A DNA stretch of 37,825 bases. Source: Verrucomicrobiota bacterium. Its GTDB lineage: Bacteria > Verrucomicrobiota > Verrucomicrobiia > Chthoniobacterales > UBA10450. The DNA lies in contig QHPD01000011.1 of NCBI GenBank assembly GCA_003218975.1, positions 1 to 37,825 of the forward strand, read 5' to 3'. Position numbers and translations under genes: made by a program. Position 1 is the first letter of the stretch. Each line of letters opens with the position of its first letter. Shown one piece after another: positions 26,839 through 35,245 of the stretch. The notes beneath the pieces are model-generated. The model was not told where the DNA came from and made no database searches. It saw only the letters and a list, made by a program, of their open reading frames with translations.

Positions 26839-27213
26839 GTGTTAATTGTTGCCATGGATGTTGCCGGAGCGGTCCGTGTTTACGGCTACAACGCGTTATG
26901 GCGCGCCACTGGAGCACGCCGCGCGGGGCGTGCTTTGATTAACGCGCTCGGCGCGCCTGACGAGGAACTTCAAGTGCTGGCCGGAATATTTCTTGTCCGC
27001 GGTGCTGACAAGGCGGAGCCGCTGCTCGAAGAAGCGTTGGCGCGCCGAAAGCATCTCCCGGAGGTCATCACAATACTCGCTGACATCGGAAATCCAAAAT
27101 ACAAGCCGGAGTTCCGCCGTCTTGCCGACGATGCCGACCCGGCAGTCGCCGACGCTGCCCGTGACGCCCTGCGTGTGCTTGAGGCACGGCAGGAGGCGCC
27201 CGCCAGCAGTTAA
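26839..27213 (+). CDS. Small HEAT-repeat-like protein
   Basis: The 124-residue product is composed of helical pairs typical of HEAT or PBS-lyase repeats: APDEELQVLAGIFLVRGADK, then LPEVITILADIGNPKYKPEF and DADPAVADAARDALRVLEA. The apparent start is GTG at 26839; an ATG at 26854 is an alternative. It lies 9 bp after the alpha/beta hydrolase and was probably once part of, or works with, that protein's HEAT-like region. No enzyme motif is visible. Confidence 0.7.
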   Translation: MLIVAMDVAGAVRVYGYNALWRATGARRAGRALINALGAPDEELQVLAGIFLVRGADKAEPLLEEALARRKHLPEVITILADIGNPKYKPEFRRLADDADPAVADAARDALRVLEARQEAPASS

Positions 27214-27243
27214 TCTCCTGGCCCGGAATCGCACCGGAACACG

Positions 27244-28071
27244 TTAGCGAGCCGCTATGGGCGCGCTGTGTAGCACTTCGCGGAGTTGCACGTTACCAAT
27301 CTCTAACCGTAGCGCCCGGCGTGCAACGCTAAGGAAAATGTCCGGTGCGTCAGTCAACGCGATGTCCAGCCCGGCCGAATTCCCGGCCGGCGCGCTCAAA
27401 TGTGATTGAACCAGAAGTTTTTTCACCGCCATTGCACAATTGCGGGCTGAATCGACGAGGCTCACCGTTTTTGGAAGCGCACGAGAAATGGCGTGCACCA
27501 GCAATGGATAATGCGTGCATCCAAGCACCAGAGTATCAATTCCCTGGTGGACGAGTGGTCCAAGGTATCGTGCGATAACGCGATCTGTTAATTCATCGTC
27601 CAGCCAGCCTTCCTCAATCAGAGGAACCAGCAACGGGCTTGCGCACACCGAGACGCGAACCTGCGGATTCAGCGCGCGCAATTCGCGTTCGTATGCTCCG
27701 CTTTTAATCGTTGCGCGCGTCCCGATCACTCCGACGTGACCGTTTCGCGTAGTGGCGAGGGCTGCGCGCGCACCAGGCCGAATAACGCCAATGACCGGCA
27801 CGGGCAGATGTTTTTCCAGTTTTGCCAAGGCGACCGAAGAAGCAGTGTTGCAGGCGACAACAACCGTTTTTGCATTTTCCTCCATCAACATTTCAGCAAT
27901 CTCGAGGCTATAGCGTTCTACTGTGCTGGCGCTTTTTCCGCCGTAGGGAACGCGTGCCGTGTCGCCGAGATAGAATATTTTTTCGCCAGGCAAGAGATCG
28001 CGCAGCGCCTTCACGACGGTGAGACCGCCAATGCCGGAATCGAAGACGCCGATTGGTCGCGGATCGCTCAT
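27244..28071 (-). CDS. murI: Glutamate racemase
   Basis: MurI supplies D-glutamate for peptidoglycan. The 275-residue product has the opening PIGVFDSGIGGLTVVKALRD, VPYGGKS, and the two catalytic-cysteine motifs VACNTASS and GCTHYPLL. Length is normal. It converges with the HEAT-like gene and starts 30 bp before a large inverted repeat that lies in front of the divergent valS. Confidence 0.96.
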   Translation of the reverse strand: MSDPRPIGVFDSGIGGLTVVKALRDLLPGEKIFYLGDTARVPYGGKSASTVERYSLEIAEMLMEENAKTVVVACNTASSVALAKLEKHLPVPVIGVIRPGARAALATTRNGHVGVIGTRATIKSGAYERELRALNPQVRVSVCASPLLVPLIEEGWLDDELTDRVIARYLGPLVHQGIDTLVLGCTHYPLLVHAISRALPKTVSLVDSARNCAMAVKKLLVQSHLSAPAGNSAGLDIALTDAPDIFLSVARRALRLEIGNVQLREVLHSAPIAAR

Positions 28072-28100
28072 TCAGCGGGAAAAGTGGCGGTGCAATTAGA

Positions 28101-28156
28101 GTAGCGCAAGCCTCTGGCTTGCGTTTGTTACGGTTCGCAAGCCAGGCATGCGCTAC
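28101..28156. repeat. Imperfect inverted repeat in front of valS
   Basis: GTAGCGCAAGCCTCTGGCTT plus GCG (28101-28123) and CGCAAGCCAGGCATGCGCTA plus C (28136-28156) are reverse complements apart from one substitution and a 2-base indel, around a 12-bp loop. Each arm also holds a small inverted pair (CGCAAGCC/GGCTTGCG). It lies between the divergent starts of murI and valS and is a REP-type element with no coding role. The open frame through it into valS reads AQASGLRLLRFASQACATF. Confidence 0.65.
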
Positions 28157-28166
28157 TTTTATCATA

Positions 28167-30857
28167 ATGGCTGAACTCCCAAAGAGGTACGATCCGAAAG
28201 CAGTTGAACCGAAGTGGTATCAGCGGTGGATCGACAATCACGATTTCGTTGCGAATCCGCGCTCGTCGAAGCTGGCCTTCTCGATCGTGATGCCGCCGCC
28301 CAATATCACCGGTGTGCTCACCCTCGGCCACGTGCTGAACGACACCATTCAGGACATTCTCGCGCGTCGCGCGCGGATGCAGGGATTCAAAGTGCTCTGG
28401 CTACCAGGGACGGATCATGCCGGTATCGCTACGCAATCAGCAGTCGAAAAATGGCTGCAGAAAAATGAAGGCGTGACCCGGCGAGATTTGGGACGCGAGG
28501 AGTTTCTGCGCCGGGTGCGCGAATGGCAAGATAAACACGGAGGGATCATCATTGAGCAACTCAAGCGCCTTGGCTTTTCATGCGATTGGTCGCGCCAGCG
28601 GTATACGCTCGATGATGCCTATGCTCGGGCTGTCCAAAAAGTTTTTGTCGATCTTTATCGCAAGGGCCTGATCTACCGCGGACGTCGCATGATCAACTGG
28701 GACCCGGCGGCGCAAACTGCGCTCTCGGACGAGGAGGTCATTTCCAAGCGGCAGAAGGGAAGTCTCTACTACGTTCGCTATGAAATCGTGGAAGAGCCCG
28801 GGCGTTTCTTGGAAGTCGCAACGACGCGGCCGGAAACAATCATGGCCGATACAGCGATGGCGTTTCATCCAGGCGACAAGCGTTATGTCAATCTTCTGGG
28901 CAAACACGCGTGGCGCCCGCTCGCTCGCGAGAAAATCCCCATCATCGCCGACGAAGCAATCGATCCCAAGTTCGGTACCGGTGTTTTAAAGGTTACGCCC
29001 GCACACGACGCACTCGACTTCGAAATCGGCGAGCGCCATAACCTGCCGATGGTCGATGTTCTGCATCCTGATGGGCGAATCAATTGCCCAGCGATTCCGG
29101 AGTTGGATGGGCTTGACCGATTCGAAGCGCGTAAAAAGGCAGCCAAGATATTAGAAGAGAAGGGCTTACTTTTGAAAGAGATGCCTTATGAAAACAACGT
29201 CGGCTTCAGCGATCGGAGCGATGTGCCAATCGAGCCCCGCATCAGCGAGCAGTGGTTCCTGCGTTATCCGAAGACGAAAGAAGCGCTCGCCGTAGTGCAC
29301 GATCATCTCATTCGCTTCTTTCCCGCGCATTTGGAAAAAGTTTACGTGCAATGGCTGGAGAACATTCGCGACTGGTGCATCAGCCGGCAGGTCTGGTGGG
29401 GACACCGCATCCCGGCCTGGTACCGGAATTCCCAATCTGTAGATGCAGGCGTGTCGCCTGCAAAAGCAAAGGGCGCAGCTGGCACGGCTGCCACGACAGA
29501 ACAGGAAAATGTTCGCGTTCAGATCGGGTCGCCCGGCGAGGGATGGACGCAGGACCCAGACACGCTCGACACATGGTTTTCGTCATGGCTCTGGGCTTAT
29601 GAAACGATGGATGATCAGACCCGCGCGAAGTTTTATCCGACCAGCGTTCTCGTGACGGCGCCGGATATTATTTTCTTCTGGGTGGCTCGAATGATCATCG
29701 CCGGGCTTGAGTTCAAGCCTGGGAAATCCGAAAGCGATAAAGACAACATTCCATTTCGCCACGTTTATTTCACAGGGCTGATTCGCGACAAGCAGGGCCG
29801 CAAAATGTCGAAGTCGTTAGGCAATTCGCCCGATCCGCTTGAGTTGATCGATAAATATGGCGCCGACGGCTTGCGATTCGGTCTGATGCGCATCGCGCCG
29901 AGCGGCCAGGACATTCGCTACGACGAAAAACAAATCGAAGAAGGTCGCAATTTTGTGACCAAGCTTTGGAATGTCGCGCGCTTACGACAAATGCACGGGT
30001 CAAGTCCCGCCGAGCCGCAGATTGATTACAGGCAACTGTCGATCTACGCGAAGGAGGTCCTTGCCCGATTAAACGAAACGATCGACGCGATCGACGCAGC
30101 GTATCGCGACTATCAATTTAACGCAGTCGCCCAGAGGCTTTACGATTTCGTCTGGAGCGATTATTGCGATTGGTTTGTTGAAGCAGCGAAAACGGAAATT
30201 TTTAGCGACGACGAGGCACGAGAGAAATCCGCGCTGGCGGTGATGGATTTCGTTCTATCGGCGGCGCTTCGGTTATTGCATCCTTTCATGCCGCACATCA
30301 CCGAGGAACTCTGGTCGTTGCTCGGCTTCGGGAGAGATTCGATTCAATTTGCTCCACTGCCAAAGCGGGTGGCGCTGGACGATGTCGATCTTGCAAACAA
30401 GAGGAAACTGGTCGCGGCGATTTATGAGACGGTGCGGGCCGGCCGGAACCTGCGCGCGGAAGCCAAAATTCCGTCGAACCAGAAAGCGCAATTCATCTTG
30501 CGCGCGGACAAAGAGGAAATCATGCGCGAGACGCCAACGATGGCCCGATTACTCAATTCCGAGGAATTGAGATTAGACCGACGATACAAGCCGGAACCGG
30601 GCGTTCCGGTGGCGCTGACTCCGCTGGGCGAACTTTTTCTCGCTATTGGCGGCGCGGACAAAGCAGCTGAGCGCGAACGGCTCGACAAGGAAATCTCAAA
30701 AATTGAGAACCAGCTGCGAACAGTGGAGGACAAATTGAAGAACACATCATTCGTCAATCGCGCTCCCGCGGCCGTTGTAGAAGAGCATCGGCAACGTCTA
30801 AAAGATCTTAGCGCGCAACTGGCGAAGTTGAGGAAGGCGAGGGAAGGCCTGAATTAA
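28167..30857 (+). CDS. valS: Valyl-tRNA synthetase with an in-frame repeat insertion
   Basis: This class I enzyme charges tRNA-Val. The 896-residue product has MPPPNITG at 42-49, the HIGH-type motif as TLGH (52-55; the usual first His is Thr), GTDHAGIATQ, the CP1 editing domain with TTRPETIMADTA, and WWGHRIPAWY and DTLDTWFSS in the zinc-knuckle region. KMSKS is at about 546-550. The C-terminal coiled coil with ERERLDKEISKIENQLRTVE is present. The ATG at 28167 is chosen because the frame upstream reads the repeat. At about residues 425-448 a segment (SVDAGVSPAKAKGAAGTAAT) interrupts the normally short linker. The stop overlaps the convergent methyltransferase gene by 50 bp. Confidence 0.96.
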   Translation: MAELPKRYDPKAVEPKWYQRWIDNHDFVANPRSSKLAFSIVMPPPNITGVLTLGHVLNDTIQDILARRARMQGFKVLWLPGTDHAGIATQSAVEKWLQKNEGVTRRDLGREEFLRRVREWQDKHGGIIIEQLKRLGFSCDWSRQRYTLDDAYARAVQKVFVDLYRKGLIYRGRRMINWDPAAQTALSDEEVISKRQKGSLYYVRYEIVEEPGRFLEVATTRPETIMADTAMAFHPGDKRYVNLLGKHAWRPLAREKIPIIADEAIDPKFGTGVLKVTPAHDALDFEIGERHNLPMVDVLHPDGRINCPAIPELDGLDRFEARKKAAKILEEKGLLLKEMPYENNVGFSDRSDVPIEPRISEQWFLRYPKTKEALAVVHDHLIRFFPAHLEKVYVQWLENIRDWCISRQVWWGHRIPAWYRNSQSVDAGVSPAKAKGAAGTAATTEQENVRVQIGSPGEGWTQDPDTLDTWFSSWLWAYETMDDQTRAKFYPTSVLVTAPDIIFFWVARMIIAGLEFKPGKSESDKDNIPFRHVYFTGLIRDKQGRKMSKSLGNSPDPLELIDKYGADGLRFGLMRIAPSGQDIRYDEKQIEEGRNFVTKLWNVARLRQMHGSSPAEPQIDYRQLSIYAKEVLARLNETIDAIDAAYRDYQFNAVAQRLYDFVWSDYCDWFVEAAKTEIFSDDEAREKSALAVMDFVLSAALRLLHPFMPHITEELWSLLGFGRDSIQFAPLPKRVALDDVDLANKRKLVAAIYETVRAGRNLRAEAKIPSNQKAQFILRADKEEIMRETPTMARLLNSEELRLDRRYKPEPGVPVALTPLGELFLAIGGADKAAERERLDKEISKIENQLRTVEDKLKNTSFVNRAPAAVVEEHRQRLKDLSAQLAKLRKAREGLN
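29442..29493. repeat. Palindromic repeat embedded in frame in valS
   Basis: GCAGGCG-TGT-CGCCTGC (29445-29461) is a perfect hairpin. A second one, TGGCA-CGGC-TGCCA (29480-29493), follows at once. The insert keeps the reading frame and adds roughly 20-25 residues between the two conserved blocks RIPAWY and DTLDTWFSS. Confidence 0.55.
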
Positions 30858-31581
30858 AAATTACTTTATGCCGGTCGATTTTTGCGCCGCGCTTTTGGAA
30901 GAACTCTTTTAGCTCGGGTGTGTAGAACGTTCCGCCGTATTCCTGGTTTAATTCGAGCCAGACGCGACCTCGCGGCGCCAGATGTTTGGCAAGATCGTCG
31001 AGGAAAAATTCCCACTCCGGCACGCCCCACACATCGGGTTGTTTATGCCTATTGAAGCAGATCAGGAACGCAGTGATGAGATCGAATTTTCCCAGGTCGG
31101 GCAGGGGATCGAACGCTTTGATCGTCCGGATCACGCGACGCACCCCGAGCAGCCGGGTAATATCTCTAAACATGGGGAGTTGATCCAGATCGAGCCCGAG
31201 CCCTTCGTGGCCAAGCAGTTGAGCGATGTAGAGAAAATATCCCGCGCCGCAACCAAGATCGAGAATGCGTTTCGGTCGCGCCAGATCGAGCTCGATCACG
31301 CGAATCCGGCGGATGTTGATATTGATCCATCGTTCGAGATCAAGAAATTTGGGCCAGTCAGCGCTGGGACCCTTGACGGCGTACCGCTTGCGAATTTGCT
31401 CGAAACCCTGGCGGTCGATCGTTTCGATCACTCGCTTCGTCGCGAGGGGAAAACGGTTCACCTGAAGAAGCCTGAGCGTGTGCCTTCTGGCGCTGGCCAG
31501 AGTTCGGCCATCCACAAGTTTCTTAAGTTTATGGGGAAGTTTTTTGACTCTATGGCGAACTCGCACCGGACGATAGACCAC
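30808..31581 (-). CDS. Class I SAM-dependent methyltransferase
   Basis: The 257-residue product has motif I RILDLGCGAGYFLYIAQLLG (105-124), followed by the acidic GLDLDQLP, and later FDLITAF and LAPRGRVWLELN in the positions of motifs II and III. The substrate is unknown. The N-terminus is strongly basic (VRHRVKKLPHKLKKLVDGR), which could suit binding of a nucleic acid or an acidic surface. The start is a GTG at 31581, 44 bp from the divergent cstA. The 3' end overlaps the valS stop region by 50 bp in the opposite orientation. Confidence 0.85.
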   Translation of the reverse strand: MVYRPVRVRHRVKKLPHKLKKLVDGRTLASARRHTLRLLQVNRFPLATKRVIETIDRQGFEQIRKRYAVKGPSADWPKFLDLERWININIRRIRVIELDLARPKRILDLGCGAGYFLYIAQLLGHEGLGLDLDQLPMFRDITRLLGVRRVIRTIKAFDPLPDLGKFDLITAFLICFNRHKQPDVWGVPEWEFFLDDLAKHLAPRGRVWLELNQEYGGTFYTPELKEFFQKRGAKIDRHKVIFNSGLPSPSSTSPVAR

Positions 31582-31625
31582 AGCTTGTGGCGGAGCGCAA
31601 CAATTTCAACTAAACTGCAAATGAC

Positions 31626-33671
31626 ATGAGTTGGTGGAAAAAGCTGCTCTGGGTTGGCATCTCCGCGCTGGGCGTATGGGCGATGGCAGTCCTGGCGCTC
31701 TCCCGCGGCGAACAAATCAGCGCGTTCTGGATTGTTCTGGCTGGATTTTGCGCGTTGTCCATTAGCTATCGCTTCTACAGCAAATGGCTGGCAGCAAAGG
31801 TGCTCGTGCTTAATGAGGAGCGCGCCACACCGGCAGTCCTGCAAAATGACAGTAAAGATTATGTGCCAACGAATCGCTGGATGGTTTTCGGCCATCACTT
31901 TGCGGCAATTGCCGGACCCGGGCCATTGGTCGGTCCGGTGTTGGCGGCGCAGTTTGGGTTTCTGCCCGGCACTCTCTGGATCCTGATTGGTGCAACGCTC
32001 GGCGGCGGCGTGCACGATATGATTGTTCTCTTCGCCTCGATCAGGCGTGGCGGGAAAACGCTCGGTCAAATGGTGAAGGAAGAAATCGGGCGGGGCGTAG
32101 GTTTGCTTGCGCTCATCAGCGTGCTGGCGATCATGATCATCTTGCTTGCGGTGCTTGCGCTGGTGGTCGTTCAGGCCCTCGCGCAAAGTCCCTGGGGCGT
32201 TTTCACCATCGCTGTGACCATCCCGCTGGCGTTGATCATGGGAATCGCGTTGCGCACAGGGAAAGTAAGCGTCGTCGCCGTCACGATTTTCGGGTTGCTG
32301 GGCCTAGCATTCGGCGTATGGGGCGGACAATTTCTGGCGCATTTTCCCGCGATTGAAGCCTGGTTCCGTCACGACCAAAAATGGCTGGCGTGGGCCATCA
32401 TGCTCTATGGGCTGGCTGCGTCGGTTCTGCCTGTGTGGATGTTGCTCACCCCGCGCGATTATCTCAGCACGTTTTTGAAGCTTGGCACGGTCGCCATGCT
32501 CGCGGCGGCCGTGGTACTAATCAACCCGACATTGCAAATGCCCGCGATTACAAAATTCATCGACGGCACCGGCCTTGTCTTTGCGGGTCCAGTATTCCCC
32601 TTTGTCTGCATCACCATCGCTTGCGGCGCGGTCTCAGGGTTTCATTCCCTGATCGCTTCGGGCACCACGCCGAAGATGATAAGACGCGAATCGCGAATCC
32701 GGAATATCGGCTACGGCGCGATGGTGACCGAGATGCTGGTCGCGTTGATGGCGATGATCGCCGCGTGCGTGCTGCAACCGGGCCAATACTTTGCGATCAA
32801 CACCAAGGGTACTCCCACGGAAGTCGTCGCAAGAGTTTCCGCCGCCGGGTTTCCCGTGACGGAGAAAGAAATGCAGACGCTTGCAACGAATCTGGGTGAA
32901 TCGACGATGTTCAACCGCGCGGGTGGCGCTCCGACTTTCGCTGTCGGCATGGCACACATGTTTGCGCGAGTCTCCGCCAAGCCCACCGCGCTCGCGCTGT
33001 GGTATCACTTCGCCATCATGTTTGAGGCGTTATTCATCCTCACGACGATCGACGCCGGCACACGCGTAGGACGGTTTTTGCTTCAGGATTTCCTGGGCAA
33101 CGTGTGGCGTCCGCTCGGTAACACGCGTTCGTGGAGCGCGAATTTTTTCTCAAGTGTGTTACTGGTCGGAGCGTGGGGTTGGTTTTTATATGAAGGCGTG
33201 ATTGATCCGCTTGGTGGCATCAACTCGCTTTGGCCACTGTTCGGGCTAGCCAATCAATTGCTGTCGGTCGTGGCGCTTTGTCTCGGCACAACTCTTCTTA
33301 TCAAAATGCACGAGGCGAAATATCTCTTTGTCACGCTTGTGCCGCTTTGCTTCATGTGCGCCGTCACCTTCTCGGCCGGTTATCTGAAAGTTTTCTCGCC
33401 CGATCCGCGGCTTGGATTCTTGAGTGGCGCGCGATCACTTTTGGGCGAGGCAGGCGGGTTGGCCGATTCAACCAAGGCCGCTGAGTTTGCGCGGCAAGCA
33501 AACGTGTGGCGCTTCGATGCGCTGGTTGCTGTTTTCTTTCTGGTGCTCGTCCTGTTGATCGTGCTCAGCTCTGCAAGACAGTGGTGGCAAATGCTGCGCG
33601 GAACCAAACGCGTCGTTTTGCACGAGAGCGAATTCGTGCCGATCACCGCGGCGCAACTGGCAGAGTTCTAG
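31626..33671 (+). CDS. cstA: Carbon starvation protein A (peptide/pyruvate transporter family)
   Basis: The 681-residue inner-membrane protein has 16 or more hydrophobic segments. The family-typical N-terminal region is YVPTNRWMVFGHHFAAIAGP followed by GPLVGPVLAAQFGFLPG and GATLGGGVHDMIVL. CstA and its relatives import peptides under carbon starvation, and the close relative BtsT imports pyruvate. Later blocks include CGAVSGFHSLIASGTTPKM and TTIDAGTRVGRFLLQD, which are well kept. The ATG at 31626 is the first in frame. It is a single-gene unit. Confidence 0.95.
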   Translation: MSWWKKLLWVGISALGVWAMAVLALSRGEQISAFWIVLAGFCALSISYRFYSKWLAAKVLVLNEERATPAVLQNDSKDYVPTNRWMVFGHHFAAIAGPGPLVGPVLAAQFGFLPGTLWILIGATLGGGVHDMIVLFASIRRGGKTLGQMVKEEIGRGVGLLALISVLAIMIILLAVLALVVVQALAQSPWGVFTIAVTIPLALIMGIALRTGKVSVVAVTIFGLLGLAFGVWGGQFLAHFPAIEAWFRHDQKWLAWAIMLYGLAASVLPVWMLLTPRDYLSTFLKLGTVAMLAAAVVLINPTLQMPAITKFIDGTGLVFAGPVFPFVCITIACGAVSGFHSLIASGTTPKMIRRESRIRNIGYGAMVTEMLVALMAMIAACVLQPGQYFAINTKGTPTEVVARVSAAGFPVTEKEMQTLATNLGESTMFNRAGGAPTFAVGMAHMFARVSAKPTALALWYHFAIMFEALFILTTIDAGTRVGRFLLQDFLGNVWRPLGNTRSWSANFFSSVLLVGAWGWFLYEGVIDPLGGINSLWPLFGLANQLLSVVALCLGTTLLIKMHEAKYLFVTLVPLCFMCAVTFSAGYLKVFSPDPRLGFLSGARSLLGEAGGLADSTKAAEFARQANVWRFDALVAVFFLVLVLLIVLSSARQWWQMLRGTKRVVLHESEFVPITAAQLAEF

Positions 33672-33802
33672 CCGGAAAATTCCCGGCGCGCCATCTGGCT
33701 GCGTGTTTCGGAGCAAAAGTGGCTGTTTCGAAAGCGTTCGGCACCGGGATCGGCAAAGCGATGGGTTGGCGCCAACATCGACACCCGTAAAAAGCCGAGC
33801 GG

Positions 33803-33822
33803 CGAGACGTTTCTCGTTTTTT
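33803..33822 (+). terminator. Possible intrinsic terminator downstream of cstA
   Basis: CGAGA (33803-33807) pairs with TCTCG (33812-33816) around CGTT and is followed by six T. The stem is short and lies 130 bp after the cstA stop, so this is only a candidate. The rest of 33672-33964 (about 290 bp) holds no recognised gene. Confidence 0.4.
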
Positions 33823-33964
33823 CGGGACCAGCCGAAGCATTCGCCGCAAAGCGATGCGTAGCTTCGGCCCTGATCACGCTCAGCCATACTGAACACCACG
33901 CGGTCGCCTGCGTCGTTCTCGAGCTGCGTCATTGGAGAGATTGATATATTCATGAGGATTTGAA

Positions 33965-35244
33965 TCAGCCAGGATGATGATGCGTAGGACTCTGTGGCGC
34001 TGACGGCACCGCTCGCACTTCGATTCCGTCACGGCGCAGATCATCTGCGGCCGCAAGGCTGGCAACTGTTCCCTCCGGATGTTTGTACCAGCCGGGGTCT
34101 TCGTAACTCGTGATCCCTTCGCGCACTTTGAGTAAAGTCAGCAGCCCGCTCATATCGATCACATCGAATGGGCCAGGCGCTCCAACCATCGGAAGACTGT
34201 TGCGCGGCACCTTCATGTGCATCTCCGCCATCTCGCCCATGCCATTTATTCCCATTGTCATATAACCGGGCAGCAAGCGAACGTGCGCGATTGACCCACT
34301 CCGACGAGCACGGTCGTCTCAACCTGCTGCGCCGACTCAGGAATCTGACCGCCGTCTGTCTCCGTCACACGGAACTGGTAGCCGTGCAGGTGAATCGGAT
34401 GATGCTCCATCACCGCGACGCTGGCGATGCGAATGCGAACGCGATCGCCCAGCTTTGCCACCATCGGTTCCGTGGCAGGAAAAATCTTCGCGTTAAAAGT
34501 GAAGACATTGAAGTCTGTCATCTCGTTCGGATTCGGCCGTGATGTGCCAGTGTCGAGTCGCCACTCGTTGAGCATGAACGCGAAATCCCGGTCAGGACGC
34601 TCGGTTTTGGGTCTGCGCGGATGAATGATGAACAGTCCCATGGTGCCGAGTGCCATCTGCGTCATCTCATCGCTATGTGAGTGATACATGTGCGTCCCGT
34701 GCTGACGCAGCGTGAACTCGTAGCGAAACGTCTCGCCCGGCTGGATATTCTTCTGCGTCAACCCGGCGACACCATCCATTCCGTTAGGCAACAGAATCCC
34801 GTGCCAATGAACGCTTGTGGCCTCGGGAAGATTGTTTGTCACATAAATCCGCACTCGATCGCCTTCAACTGCCTCAATCGTTGGGCCGTGCACATGGCCG
34901 TTGAAGCCCCAGCATTTTGCGCTCATGCCGGGCGCGAACTCATGATCGACTTCCTCGGCAACGAGGTGATACACCTTCGCACCATCGATAACTTTCCACG
35001 GCAACGAAATGTTGTTAGGTGTAATGACCGGCGTGTAATCCCTGCCCGCTTCGCCAGGCGGCAACGTCGGCTTCGGATCGACGCGCTCGATCAGCGGTTT
35101 ATTCCTGTTCGCTGCCGCGGTCGTTTCGCGTGGCTTGTTAGGCTCGCGTGTTTTTACTTCCTGGGCAGAGCCGAGTTTTTGCAAAACCGCCGCGCTGCCC
35201 GCGAGCGCGCCTGCGCTAGTGAGAAACTTGCGTCGAGTAATCAT
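33965..35244 (-). pseudogene. Multicopper oxidase, TAT-exported, broken by a deletion at the C-terminal copper site
   Basis: The first frame (35244 to 34258) encodes 328 residues. It has a twin-arginine signal (MITRRKFLTSAGALAG) and the copper-ligand motifs VHWHG (145-149), MYHSHSDEM (187-194) and HPIHLHG (282-288). It ends abruptly in ACCPVI right after VGVGQSRTF. The last block expected in this family, with HCHxxHH and Met ligands, is absent. A second frame (34276 to 33965, stop) carries the normal C-terminus, LLPGYMTMGINGMGEMAEMH, then the GPFDVIDMSGLLTLLKVREG and EDPGWYKHPEGTVA segments. About 45-50 codons, including the T1/T3 copper ligands, and the frame are lost between. It should have no oxidase activity. 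Confidence 0.8.
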
Positions 35245-35245
35245 A

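Noticed and set aside
28053-28166. 38-residue N-terminal extension of ValRS
   Set aside because: It is a translation of the murI start region and the inverted repeat; ValRS homology starts at 28167.
33965-34276. Separate 103-residue Met-rich protein
   Set aside because: It matches the expected C-terminus of the multicopper oxidase in order and spacing, so it is read as the second half of the broken gene.
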